Source of the DNA: Bugula neritina
Lineage: Eukaryota; Bryozoa; Gymnolaemata; Cheilostomatida; Bugulidae
Assembly (NCBI GenBank): GCA_964035545.1
Contig: OZ037771.1
Coordinates: 1,924,001-1,988,000 of the forward strand
Direction of reading: 5' to 3'
DNA length: 64,000 nucleotides
A program made the position numbers and the translations under genes. Positions 37,801-49,700 of this stretch are shown here, one piece after another (positions within the stretch are counted from its first letter, which is position 1; each line of letters opens with the position of its first letter). Below the pieces are notes generated by a model. The model saw only the letters and a list, made by a program, of their open reading frames with translations. It did no database searches and was not told the DNA's origin.

Positions 37801-40800
37801 GCTATGTGTTGCTGTAGATGCCCATTCGTTTTATTGATTTACATATTTAAATAAAAATTTAAAAAGAGTTTTATTTTCTTTACTACTACTACTAGTACTG
37901 CTGCTGCTACTGCTACTACTACTAAACTGGTAACACTCAGTAAGCCTTCATTTTTCGGACAATTTGAAATTGCTGAGTTAATGTGGTGTGTTACTAATCG
38001 ACCGCCAAATTTTTTAAACTTCAGGGTAAAGCCTCTGGTCCAACTGACCATGACCTAGATGAGGGGGAGGAGGCTGCAGCACCCAAACCTGTGAAGGGAA
38101 GGAGGAAACCAGCCTATGCCGGAGGTCTCGTCCTGGAACCTAAGAAAGGCGAGTGAATAGTAGGAGTTATCTCCCTGCATCAGCTTCTATTGCTTTGGTT
38201 GGCACGACGTCAAAGTGATATTGCCTCTTTCTGAAAGACATTTTTAGAGTTTTTGTCTTTTACGAGACAAGCTACTAACTGCTGTAGATATTTTCATTCT
38301 TCATCATTTCGTGCAGTTTATATGATAACCCGTATTCTGTTATGCTTTTTCTGTCAATTTTCAGAAATAATTTTGTTTTTCTATGAAATGGCGTTGCTCT
38401 AAATTTATATTGTAGTATCATCTCCTCTAGCGTGATTCAATGTCTGATATATATTATACCACGTTTCATATTATATTTGTATTTCTATTTAGAGTTATAA
38501 CTTACTGTTATTATCACTCCAGGTTTCTACGACACGTTTATACTGATGTTGGACTTCAACAGCCTCTACCCCTCCATCATACAGGAATATAATGTGTGTT
38601 TCACCACCGTGAATCGTTCTCTCAATGTCACATCAGATGATGACGAAGAATTCACAATCCCCGGTAAGTCGTCCCCCCTGATATGTTGAGAGATACCCTG
38701 AACTATACATAGTTGTAGAAAAATTGTATAGTAATCCAATTTTCTTCCAAGCTCTATATTTTTGTATTTTATCTAGCATTTGGAAATGTTTTTCAAATTA
38801 TTGTAAGTCATTAGTTACCTGCATTATATTTTACACATTGTATATTTTTCGTCATTAGGATGAGGTCTGTTGCAGTATATTCAGCCTGTGATTTTCCAAT
38901 TATTTTTAGCCTGTGGTTCTCTATAAACTACACTTGACCTCTGCTTTCACTTTTAAAAATCTTTAAATGTTTTTATTTGTCTGAGACTAATGGACTTAGC
39001 ATTGTATATTCATCCACAACTATTTACTAAGGGTGTAAGGTTTGCAATAGCACTACTTATGTAACTCATAAACAATGTCATCCCTTTCCAAGTGTTGATT
39101 AGCATGGTGTGTTTACCTTTGCGGCACCTTGGTTACTGTACAGATATACCCGACTCGAGTCTGGAACCTGGCATTCTGCCAGTGGAGATCAGGAAGTTGG
39201 TGCAGAGTAGGAGGCAAGTGAAGGCGCTTATGAAAGAGAGAGGCATAACCAAGGAGCAGTACATGCAGTATGACATCAGACAGAAGGCCCTGAAACTTAC
39301 CGCCAACAGTATGTACGGCTGTCTGGGCTTCACTTACTCTCGGTTCTACGCCAAACCTCTGGCGGCTCTCATCACGGCCAAAGGGAGAGAGGTGAGTGGA
39401 CAGCCAATCATATCTGACATTTAGTGCGGTAGAAGTGAGGCTATGTCAAGGAAATCGGCTAAATAGTACTCGTAGTTCCGGGGGGGGGGGGTGTAATCAG
39501 CGTTCAATTGGTGAAAGTTTTCTGCATCTTTTGTGGCTTGTGAGTAAATAATCAATTCTATGTGACAGAGTATTATATGTAGAATGTAAAGTACAGAAAG
39601 TGACTTGATAAAATGATTTGTAATTAAGAAACATTTTTGAGATTTTGTAACAGTAGTCGTGGGTGTTATCTCAGCTGCTTTACTGTAGTGTCTCAAGTTT
39701 ATGTTGTGATGCGTTTCCTGGCAGATCCTTCAAAAGACGAAAGACTTAGTGGAGAAGATGGGACTAGATGTGATATATGGCGACACAGACTCCATCATGA
39801 TCAACACCAACTCCAGGAATTTTGAAGACGTATACAAGCTCGGTAATAAAGTAAGTTATACTTACCTCGCTATTTTATATGTACACTTGTCGACATAGTT
39901 CTTTAAAATTATTTTTAAAGTAAGTTCTATTTCTATGAATTTGTCGTTGACCCAGTCTTTAGTTACCTTTAGTGTTGGTCCTAGAAAATATTTTAATGGA
40001 GTATAATCTGTTCAATTTGTTTTTCCTCCAATCTTATTTTTCTATCTAAAGCAGCTGCTGCATATAAGATGTAGAATACTATAGTGAATGCCTATTAAAT
40101 GTTGCAGTGTTGTCTTCTCTTGTTTATTGATCAAGAAGGTTTTGTTAAAAGTTGCTCTTTTGAAAGGCAACAAAATGTAATTTAAATTATCTGATGCGGC
40201 ATTCCCTGTTTGTGCACCAAATGTTTACTCTTACTAACTTTACTGATATTACTCCCTTCCATATTGTTTGTAATGTTGAAAGGCTCCCCTGCCGTTGCGT
40301 CTAGCTTATACCAAAAGCTGTGGCTGATGGAAAAACTGCTGGTATATCTTCCCATTCCAGTCATGTATACTCAATTTTAGGTGAAAGCCGAAGTGAACAA
40401 AGCATACAGGCTGCTAGAAATAGACATTGACGGGGTGTACAAGTCTATGCTGCTGTTGAAAAAGAAGAAATATGCTGCCTTGAACGTCACCAAAGGCGCT
40501 GACGGGCAGTGCATCACAAACCAAGAGTTGAAAGGACTGGACATTGTTAGAAGGTGTCGTATTCCATTCCTTTTTTCCTTTAATACAGATCAGTGTTATT
40601 CTGTAGAGCTCAGTTTATTCTGTAGAGCTCAGTGTTGTTCTGTAGAGCTCAGTGTTGTTCTGTAGAGCTCAGTGTTATTCTGTAGAGCTCAGTGTTATTC
40701 TGTAGAACTTAGTGTAATTCTGTAGAACTCTGTGTTATTCTGTAGAGACTGGTGTGAACTCTCCAAGCAGACTGGTCTGTATGTGGTCAACGAGATCCTG

Positions 40801-43800
40801 TCCGGTGAATCGAAGGAAACAATACTTGAGAATATTCACGCTAAACTGAGAGAGGTCAAGGACGCTGTTCATAACGGTGACATTCCGCTTGACCTCTACC
40901 ACATTACTAAGGTGAGCAGTTGTTCACGGAGGACTTCTACCACACTCACCTCTACCGCACTCACCTCTACTACACTCACCTCTACCACACTCACCTCTAC
41001 TACACTCACCTCTACTACACTCACCTCTACCACACTCACCTCTACCACACTCACCTCTACTACACTCACCTCTACCACACTCACCTCTACCACACTCACC
41101 TCTACCACACTCACCTCTACCACACTCACCTCTACCACACTCACCTCTACTACACTCACCTCTACCACACTCACCTCTACCACACTCACCTCTACTACAC
41201 TCACCTCTACTACACTCACCTCTACCACACTCACCTCTACCACACTCACCTCTACCACACTCACCTCTACTACACTCACCTCTACTACACTCACCTCTAC
41301 CACACTCACCTCTACCACACTCACCTCTACCACACTCACCTCTACCACACTCACCTCTACTACACTCACCTCTACCACACTCACCTCTACTACACTCACC
41401 TTTACTACACTCACCTCTACCACACTCACCTCTACCACACTCACCTCTACTACACTCACCTCTACTACACTCACCTCTACCACACTCACCTCTACCACAC
41501 TCACCTTTACTACACTCACCTCTACCACACTCACCTCTACTACACTCACCTTTACTACACTCACCTCTACCACACTCACCTCTATCACACTGTATTTTGC
41601 AGCAACTAACCAAGTCCCCGGAGGCCTACCCCGACAAGAAGAGTTTACCTCACGTACAAGTAGCCTTGAGGTTGAATGCTAGCGCGGCTAAGAAACTGCG
41701 GGCTGGAGATACAGTATATTACATCATATGTCAGGTAAGGTGGTGTGGGATACAGCGTATCATATGTTAGGTGGGATTCAGGTGAGATGTGGTGAAATAT
41801 GCTATACCGGTGAAATATGGTGTCATACAGGTGTGATACATTGTTATACAAGTGGGATATGTTGTGTCATACAGGTGGGATATGTTGTGTCATACAAGTG
41901 GGATATGTTGTGTCATACAGGTGGGATATGTTGTGTCATACAGGTGGGATATGTTGTGTTATACAGGATGGCACGAATCTAGCTCCAAGTCAAAGAGCCT
42001 ACCACCCGGATGAACTGTCTCGCAATAAGCAACTGAAAGTTGACACAGAATACTACCTCGCCCATCAGATACATCCTGTCGTGTCAAGGTTGTGTGACCC
42101 GATAGAAGGCACAGACTCCGCCCTCATTGCTGAGATGTTAGGTACAGTAGGCTACAGCTTCTCTAAACAGCATGTAGTGGTGTTTCTATTAGAGTTGAAG
42201 ACTTGAGATACTGTCTGGGGGGAATCTTGTTTGTTTCATTTGTTACCATCTGCGGGCTTTGAAAACTTGCAGCTATAGAGTGTGAAAAGTGGCTGTGGTA
42301 AAGAAGTCTTATTGGTCAATTCAAAGCACATAATCGTAATACGGTGTTCGTGTATATGACATATGAGTCAGATAGCTTGTGACAATGTGTGGCATAATGC
42401 ATATTCTAGTAAGAGAGGGCAACTCTCAGTGTCACTTTGCATCCACCGCCTCACTTTCAAGGCCTGTGCAGGCAGTTGAAATGTTGAGTCTATTTTCTGA
42501 AATCCTCTGAAAGTAAGTCAGTTTTCTCAACAGTATAGGAGTTGCCTTCCCTGAACATATTTTCACTCGACATTACTGTGAGTTTGTGTTTTGAATGCAG
42601 CAACCCTTCATAGCATTTTAATACCTGTCAGATGTGTAAATTAATACCATTTTCGACCTGGGTGATTTCTAAGTAATAGTAAAGGTATGTAGCAACTAGC
42701 AGCAACAGCATAATGTTATTATATATTTATATACCTTGAGTGATTGTGATACTAAGCCATTTCCAATTTTTCCAGACAGGATCAACATCCAATCTATTTG
42801 AGCAGCTGTTGAAATATCAAACATGTTTTATTTATGCATTTCACTCTTTCTATCACTTGGCTAAATATTCCCAGCAAATATATAAAATTAGCTTTTGTTC
42901 TCTGCTAATATTTGCAAACTGTCATAGGCCTAGATTCCGCGCGCTACCAACACAAAGTGAGCGTAGACGATGAGGCGGAGGAAACTTATGCTAGACTAGT
43001 TTCCGACGAGGAGAAGTATAGACTGTGTTCCCGGCTTGACATTGTCTGCCAGTACAAAGACTGTGGTCAGAAGAATTTCATAGACTCTCCCATACGTCAG
43101 GAACAGGTATCCTCCCCCTCCGTCTTTTCTCTTCTTCTTGCTCTGTTACTGTGGCTATATTGTAATGTAATGTTCTCTCAGTAAGAATTATGGTGGGAGA
43201 TAAAGTTGTTGCTAGAACATTCTTTGAGAAACTCAACCTCTGCAAAGTGCAATGCAAATTATTTTGGGGTTTGAATAAATTATTGATAACATCAAAACAG
43301 TGCTGCTTCCAACACCACATTTGAAATAATTTGTTTAGACTATCATAGTTTTCTGGGGGAAATGTGTTTGTATGGAATGGTATTCTGTATTTATACTAAC
43401 AACTAAAAGCTTGGCTTCTGAAGCCTTGTTCTGAGATTCAACTCTTTCCTTATCCATCTCATCCGTCATTTGTTGGACATGTGCTTCCTACAGTGTACAA
43501 TTATTTGATGATTCAATTGCTTGAAGTTACCTATTTATATATTTTATGAAACACGATACAAGTGAAGCTTGTTTTAAAAACTCGAGAGAAGTTTGCATTT
43601 GAAGTGCATAAAACCGGGTTTAGTTTTTAAAATCTGACGTAGAAATTTATTTATTTTGCGTGTAAAGGGGAAAGCGTTCACATCGTCATGGGCGTACTGT
43701 TCCTTGGTGTCAGCTGACGGCTCCAAACACCTGCTACACTTGTCACCTGCCACTAAAGACAATGTCACTGACGCCAATATCAACATTCTGAAGAACAAGA

Positions 43801-46166
43801 TATCCTTGGCCATCAGATCACACATCAACAAATATTACCAGGTGTGTTATCTCCCTTGATTTCTTAGGTAGCTTACATCATTCATGCAATAGACAGTATG
43901 ACCTTTTCAAGCTGTGAATTCAATATATCATAATGATAATATAATTGGTTCTGCACATATTTTTATGGGATGAGCTTTGATTTTCATTGGCTATAAGCTA
44001 AATGATTAGCCAATTACACGCAGCCTATGAAAGAAACAGACACTTGACCTTTCTGTAACCCTAGACTCTACTTCCTCCACTGCTTGTGTTCTTCCTATCA
44101 GGGAATGTAACGAGGAAACAGCTGGTTATGTAAACATGACTCTTGAATTCATTGGTGGGGAATACCGTGTTGCATCATTCTACAGTCGCACTCAAAGTTG
44201 TCTGCTGCAACTCCACATCTCCATGTTACATCATCTCTCCTTTCCAACCCTGTAATATTATTTTGTTCACAGCGTGTGGCCATTTCCAGATGTTCAATGC
44301 AGTTGATTACAAGTTGACTTTGTGTTGCGGAGAAATTCACTTTGTATCATTACTGTGCAATAGCACTTCATTTACACTTCACGCTGAATATTGGGAATTT
44401 ATATTTGTGCAATGTAGAGCATTTTATGCATATCAGTGGCTTGCTTTTAGTAAAATTATTTAATATGGTTTGTATTTTTAAAATAGAAGTCATTTTTCTA
44501 GAAGTTTATTGAAAGTTTGTGTTTGTCTGTAGGGTTGGTTGAAATGTGAAGACTCAGCCTGTGGTCACAGGACTCGGAGGGTCCCGCTTCAACTCTACAG
44601 AGGCCGGCCTGTCTGTCCTGCATGCACTAAGGCTGCTCTGGTGCAGGAGGTAACATTCTACTTGTTGGGTTTCACTCCATTCCCCCCACTTGTCTCGTGT
44701 AATGAAAAGGTTATGGAAAACTAGTAGGCTAGTCTAGTTGGATATGTCTACATATACTAACATCTGTGTTTTTGACCAATCAGTGAAGTGGATAAAAATA
44801 GAAATTCTGTGATGCATTATTTAATCATAGTGATGTAACCCTGGAGATAAATAACTCATTATTATCAGAGTATCTGAAGGGAAGTTATTCACTCCCTGCT
44901 TTTCATCACACACCCTGTTTGCCTGCTTCACCCCAGTCAGTCTGCTGTGTGAATCACATACTCTCTCTCTTTATAGCGAAGAGTGATAGAATACAAATAA
45001 TATATACTAGTAATACGTGTAATATATACTAGTAATATGTGTAATATATGCTAGTAATATATGTAACGTATACTAGTAATACGTGTAATATATACTAGTA
45101 ATACGTGTAATATATACTAGTAATACGTGTAATATATACTAGTAATACGTGTAATATATACTAGTAATATGTGTAATATATGCTAGTAATACGCGTAATA
45201 TATGCTAGTAATACGTGTAATATATGCTAGTAATACGTGTAATATATGCTAGTAATACGTGTAATATATGCTAGTAATACGTGTAATATATGCCAGTAAT
45301 ACGTGTAATATATACTCATTCAGAAGCTGTTGTATGTTTGCAGTTCACAGAGTCGATGCTCTACGACCAGCTCTGCTTCTACAAGTACATATTTGACCTC
45401 TCCAGGAGACCCAAGTCAGGTGAGATCTGTTAGCAGATTGGCTAGACATCATTGCTGAAAGGATGTTGCAAGTAGCGGACAACTCTAGCTTAAATAGGAA
45501 TAATGGTGTATTGTGATGTAATATACTGGGTAGATATGCAGTGAAAAATATGTGATGAAGGTTTTTTTAACAATTTTAAACCTCCCAAATCTCTACATTT
45601 ATGCTAAATAAAGTTGTAGTACACTGTCCCATTAAACAGGTATTCTTTGTCTGTTTGGATAAATTCTATTTCTTGTGTGCGCATTTTCACTGGATTTGTA
45701 GCATTATTTTGTTGATAGCGCAAAGTTTAAGGACAAGTATGTAAGATAAATTCAACGTTGATTGTTGAGATTAAGATGTTTGAGTTGTCCCCCCACTACT
45801 GAATATTAGTTATTGATCTCTATTCGTTCTTCTGCAGACAAACACTGGAGTCGAGACTTGGACGTTGAAAGACTACATGACAAGATGACTGAGTTTATGA
45901 ACACAAAGTTAGAGAGCAGTGCATACGGTCACATTGATCTCCACAAACTCTTTTCTAAGATTGTACTCCCGGGAACTGTGTTGTCCACAGCGACCAGAGG
46001 TTGAGCTATTTCATTGCGCTGCTGTTATCCTTGCTTGTATGTACTTTTTATTTGTTTATACTTGTGATATTATGTTTGTATTTATTTTAATCAAATATAT
46101 GACATTATTTTATTACTACTGCATGTTATATCAATTTACTCTCCTCCTCTCCCTGTAGATATGTGA
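28851..46166 (+). CDS. POLA1: POLA1, DNA polymerase alpha catalytic subunit
   Basis: About 33 exons: 28851-28890, 29432-29553, 29757-29847, 30013-30102, 30296-30399, 30765-30874, 31142-31290, 31817-~32023, ~32319-32531, 32876-32985, 33426-33542, 33912-33986, 34787-34925, 35303-35466, 35678-35921, 36247-36365, 36575-36753, 37032-37161, 37589-37702, 38025-38148, 38523-38663, 39144-39391, 39725-39850, 40381-40553, 40746-40911, 41603-41734, 41967-42141, 42928-43106, 43668-43841, 44533-44649, 45344-45419, 45838-45999 and a short last exon from 46159. This gives about 1505 aa (human 1462). Family-B motifs are [12 protein letters not shown] (Asp ~891); [14 protein letters not shown]; and C, YGDTDS (Asp ~1030, 1032). 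The acidic, basic N-terminus and the C-terminal Cys clusters for primase/B-subunit contact are present. It extends RNA-DNA primers at replication origins and Okazaki fragments. Uncertain: the 32023/32319 junction and the last exon (TGA at 46004 if unspliced). The intron from 38149 starts with GC. Confidence 0.97.
33990..34256. repeat. 29-bp minisatellite next to a POLA1 donor site
   Basis: CCTCTTCACTCTAGATCTTAG plus GCCTGTGTT is repeated about nine times. It begins 3 bp beyond the GTGAGT donor of the exon ending at 33986. Every unit carries a pyrimidine run ending in CTAG, which resembles a 3' splice site. Confidence 0.95.
34642..34696. repeat. Perfect 18-bp inverted repeat (hairpin) in a POLA1 intron
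   Basis: Arms at 34645-34662 and 34676-34693 (AACCCTTACTTGTATATA and its complement) are separated by 13 bp. Three further outer bases pair. It lies 91 bp before the exon starting at 34787. Confidence 0.9.
35040..35280. repeat. (CA)n-rich microsatellite in a POLA1 intron
   Basis: An imperfect CA/ACAC tract with TACACA and CCACA interruptions fills most of the intron before the exon at 35303. The 190-codon frame across it is an artefact. Confidence 0.95.
40586..40750. repeat. 20-bp minisatellite containing the acceptor of the next POLA1 exon
   Basis: About eight units of TGTTATTCTGTAGAGCTCAG. The last unit's TTCTGTAG|AG is the real 3' splice site of the exon starting at 40746 (encoding [11 protein letters not shown]). 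The array fills almost the whole intron after the donor at 40554. Confidence 0.95.
40938..41590. repeat. 15-bp minisatellite, about 43 copies, in a POLA1 intron
   Basis: ACTCACCTCTACYAC is repeated almost perfectly over 650 bp (a few copies have TTT for TCT). It fills the intron between the exons ending at 40911 and starting at 41603. On the minus strand each unit contains GAGGTGAGTG, a full 5' splice-site consensus. Long frames on both strands (316, 230 and 229 codons) are artefacts of a unit length divisible by three. Confidence 0.98.
41740..41966. repeat. 23-bp minisatellite ending in the acceptor of a POLA1 exon
   Basis: GTGGGATATGTTGTGTCATACAG is repeated cleanly in the right part, with degenerate copies to the left. 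The last copy's ATACAG is the real acceptor of the exon starting at 41967 ([12 protein letters not shown]). The array spans the whole intron. Confidence 0.93.
45000..45313. repeat. 22-bp minisatellite in a POLA1 intron
   Basis: TACTAGTAATACGTGTAATATA is repeated about 14 times with few changes. It ends about 30 bp before the acceptor of the exon starting at 45344. Confidence 0.95.
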
Positions 46167-46715
46167 TGGACATGTTTTCAGCCCGCAGTAAATAGTTGCT
46201 GGACAAACTTGATATATTAGTCAATCAGCTACTACAGACTGCACGCTTGTTCATACAAGTTCAGAAAATTATTCTGTTAGCCAGAAAATAGGCATACTCA
46301 AAGAAATTTAGCTCTAAACTTCAAGGATTTTTGTTTTATTGTGCTTTTGTTGATTGCTCAGGTCTTGTGACTTTCATATTTTTGGGAAACCCAACTAGTT
46401 ACGTAATAGTATAGTAATTTATAGTTTTGTATTATAAACAATATGTAATAACAGTAATAATCATGTGAGGTAACCTTGTCTTTTTCATCAACTATAAATA
46501 GAATAACATGTTTCCATTTGTGACAAAGCCTACTAACATTTGTTATCCGTGCGCCCAAACTAAATAGGCACATCCTATTGGCTATTTGTTGATTGTATTA
46601 CAAATCAGACCCTATTTAAGTGGCTGCTACTGCTGGATAGGCAATTAGTGGTTTGTGAACCCTGTGCATTCAAATCTCACTGTTCAAAACAACACAAGAG
46701 TATTCAGTCTTGAGC
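46167..46715. other. Intergenic region between POLA1 and the first short-chain-collagen-domain gene
   Basis: This contains the POLA1 3' flank and the promoter of the next gene, about 550 bp. No canonical AATAAA was found close to the POLA1 stop and no clear TATA box is visible. I see no other gene. Confidence 0.4.
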
Positions 46716-49700
46716 ATGGAGAAAGAACGCACTTGCCAAAAGTGTAGTGACAACTCTAAACAAACATTATCATGGGTGTTGAGGATTTCTTGTATTACAA
46801 CCATACTTGGTTGCCTTGCCTGGTATGGCGTGGAAATATACCTCATGCAACAAAGACTTGAGTCTCTGACAATAACCCTTCACAGACTGCAAGACTCGGG
46901 AGGCATCCAGGTGGCACCAATCAATGACTCACCGGTGAGTGAAGACATAATATTATTTTGTGAAACTTAAGTTTTTGCTGCACTGAAACTTCACACCAGA
47001 ATATCTTAATATCAAATGAAAAGGTTCAGGTTTCTTGAGCTATGAATTCTAGTTGAGTAAATACAATTGTTAGGGGTGATTATATACCTGTCCTTTATGC
47101 TATAATATTTGCTTTATAGAATATAGCCTAGGGTTCAAGCAACCACAATTGATGTTAAATAAAATGTATTTGGGTCATTTTACTTATTTTAGTACGCACT
47201 GGAAATCTCCAGTTTTTAGCTATTTTTCACAAATTAGCTGCTAATGAACAAGGGCTTTTGCCTAAAAGTAGTAAAATATGAATGGATACACCGAAATAAT
47301 CAAGGTTCTTCTTAATTTTGCTTGATTTCCCATGTTTTTTCTTAATTATTTAGCAGCTTTTGATTGCAGAGTGTTATGAAAAAACATAACTTTCCGAAAT
47401 CAGAAGTGGCTGAACAATTAGAAAAAAACATGGGAAATCAAGCAAAATTAAAAAAACTCAATTATTTAGGTGTGTTCATTCATATTTTACTAGTTTTAGG
47501 CAAAAAACCCATGTTCATTAGCAGCTAAATTGTAAAAAATAGCTAAAAACTGGAGATTTCCAGTGTGTACTAAATCAAGTAAAATGACCCACTTTCATTT
47601 GAACTCCCAGATTGACATGATGAAAGTAGTCATAGAGTTATTTGGGGGGAAGATCTCCCATATCACCAGTTTAATCACCATCTTGCTATGTAACAGGCGT
47701 TTGTTTATCAGTTTTGAGGAGTTTAATGTAGCCCACTACAAATTCAACGTGTGCTCAATCAATACAAATTCTCCATTTCTCTTTTCTTTTTACCTGTTTT
47801 TACAACAAGATGCTATAACTACCCAAAGTAAGAAATGGGTGGTCAAATTTCACTTGAAACTGCCTTCAAGTGCGATATGTTTGGTGACTTGGCTATGTGC
47901 CAAACTGACTGCTATTGCATAACTTTATCAGCATGCCTTGTGTTATACTCATCCTTAGCCTTGGGTCAATGACTTGTTTACAGTTCTAATAGCTGAGCAA
48001 CTGGAGTTCAACAAGGAAAGCCATTCTATTGTACATTCACTGTGTTGAGAAATAAATAGCTATTATATGCCTCTTGCCAACATTCTTGTATAAATCTTTC
48101 TAAAAGCAGCGCAGAGTTGGGGGTAACTGAATGCAGTAGTTCGAGGTTTTTGAGTTTGCAGTTTAGGTTGGAAGGTTGCACTTAGTCACCCCCAACCTGA
48201 GGCTGCTTATAGATGGTTTCTTCTCTTGCGCTATCTGAGGGAATTTCTCACTATTTTACAGAAGTCATTGATGGAGGTGCTGAAAAGATCTGTACGGAGT
48301 CAGTCTAGCAAAAAGAGACGCAATTCGGGAAATCGAAGAAACTCATTCCGATCTTTGAGTGAAGACATTCTCTCCACGCAGACGTAAGATTTGTAGCTCT
48401 ATCTTTGCTCAGTTAATAGCGAGACAGCTGGGAGAAATGCACACTCTCACATGTTCTAGAATATTCTAGTGTGTTCTAGAATAGTGGATGAAATTCTGTC
48501 TGTCTCCTGTCCACATGTCACAATACAATGCTAAATTATCTCATAATTGTGTAATCTGGGGCTGAAAGGATGTGTTCATTCTCTTAGCCTTAGTTTATAG
48601 TTTCAAGTACTGTATATTACCTGCTGCCACCCGTTTACAGGATCTGTAATAACCTTTGCTCCCTGGGCTACAGGCAAAGCAACAGGAAATTCTCTATTAT
48701 AATCAAATTAAATCTACTTGACTAGCCTATTACATGCATTGTATAGTGGAGAGTCTTATCTCAATGAATCATCAGATAGAAATCTGCACATACTGGTTTG
48801 TTGACAATAAACATATGTTGTCTAGCACTGAATAAAAACACTTGAATGTTCTACAATCTATATGATATTTCTGTGTGTTTTAGAAACTCAGCCCTTAGTG
48901 GTAGCAGCACTACAACCACTGCTGCTGCAGCTGCTGCTGCAGCTGCTGCTGCTGCTGCCACTGTGATAAACAGCACAGTAACACCCCCTGGGGTCTTGTT
49001 CAGTTCTCTATCAGAAACTCAAACAGTTGCTGACTCGAAGCTGCCACTGACATCTGGTTTCACTACAGACTTCCCATTTCTCGATTTTCTGAAGAAGTCG
49101 AAACCTACAGACGAGATCGACTCTCTGTTTGCAGGTCTCGCGACGGTCCCGTACTCGGATTTGGAAGATCACAGTAGCTCTTTCCTCCCCGACATCAAAA
49201 CCTTGTCAAAACTTGTCATCGACACGTCAGGCAGTGCCACAGCAGCTGGTGAGTTCGCTGTCATAAAATATTTCGGTTGTTTACATAGTCATACCATTAT
49301 TTGAAACCTGGCATAAATATTTTACTCTTTCGAAATCCATAAATTATTGGCTAATATTTAAATTGAAGAACAAAAATGATAATTTTAATGTTGTAATAGC
49401 ATTTCTTAGACATTGACTCAATCCTTGTTTTGAAAGTTTTGTTTTTTGGATCAAAACCAAATATTTTCTTTATGAATGGTTTTATGGCAGCAGCCTATCT
49501 CTGAGTAGAAATTGTGCAAAAACATAAACTTAGTTTTATCGAGCTATGCGGACAAAATCAAAAATCCGTTATACGTTTAAGTAATGTTGAACTTTTAGGC
49601 TATGAGATGAACTTGGGTATACGAGGACAATTTGGAAAATTGACATAAAATACTTGCCAAGCATTTTTCTCTCTTAGATAAGGAATTTACCTTTCTTTAA

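Noticed and set aside
40732-41682. 316-codon open frame with TTLTS repeats, and 229-230-codon frames on both strands
   Set aside because: It is the 15-bp minisatellite read through; the unit is a multiple of three, so frames stay open. The flanking POLA1 exons splice around it.
47563-47922. 119-codon plus-strand frame in intron 1 of copy 1
   Set aside because: It begins inside the right arm of the foldback element, has no homology features, and the spliced copy 1 exons skip it.
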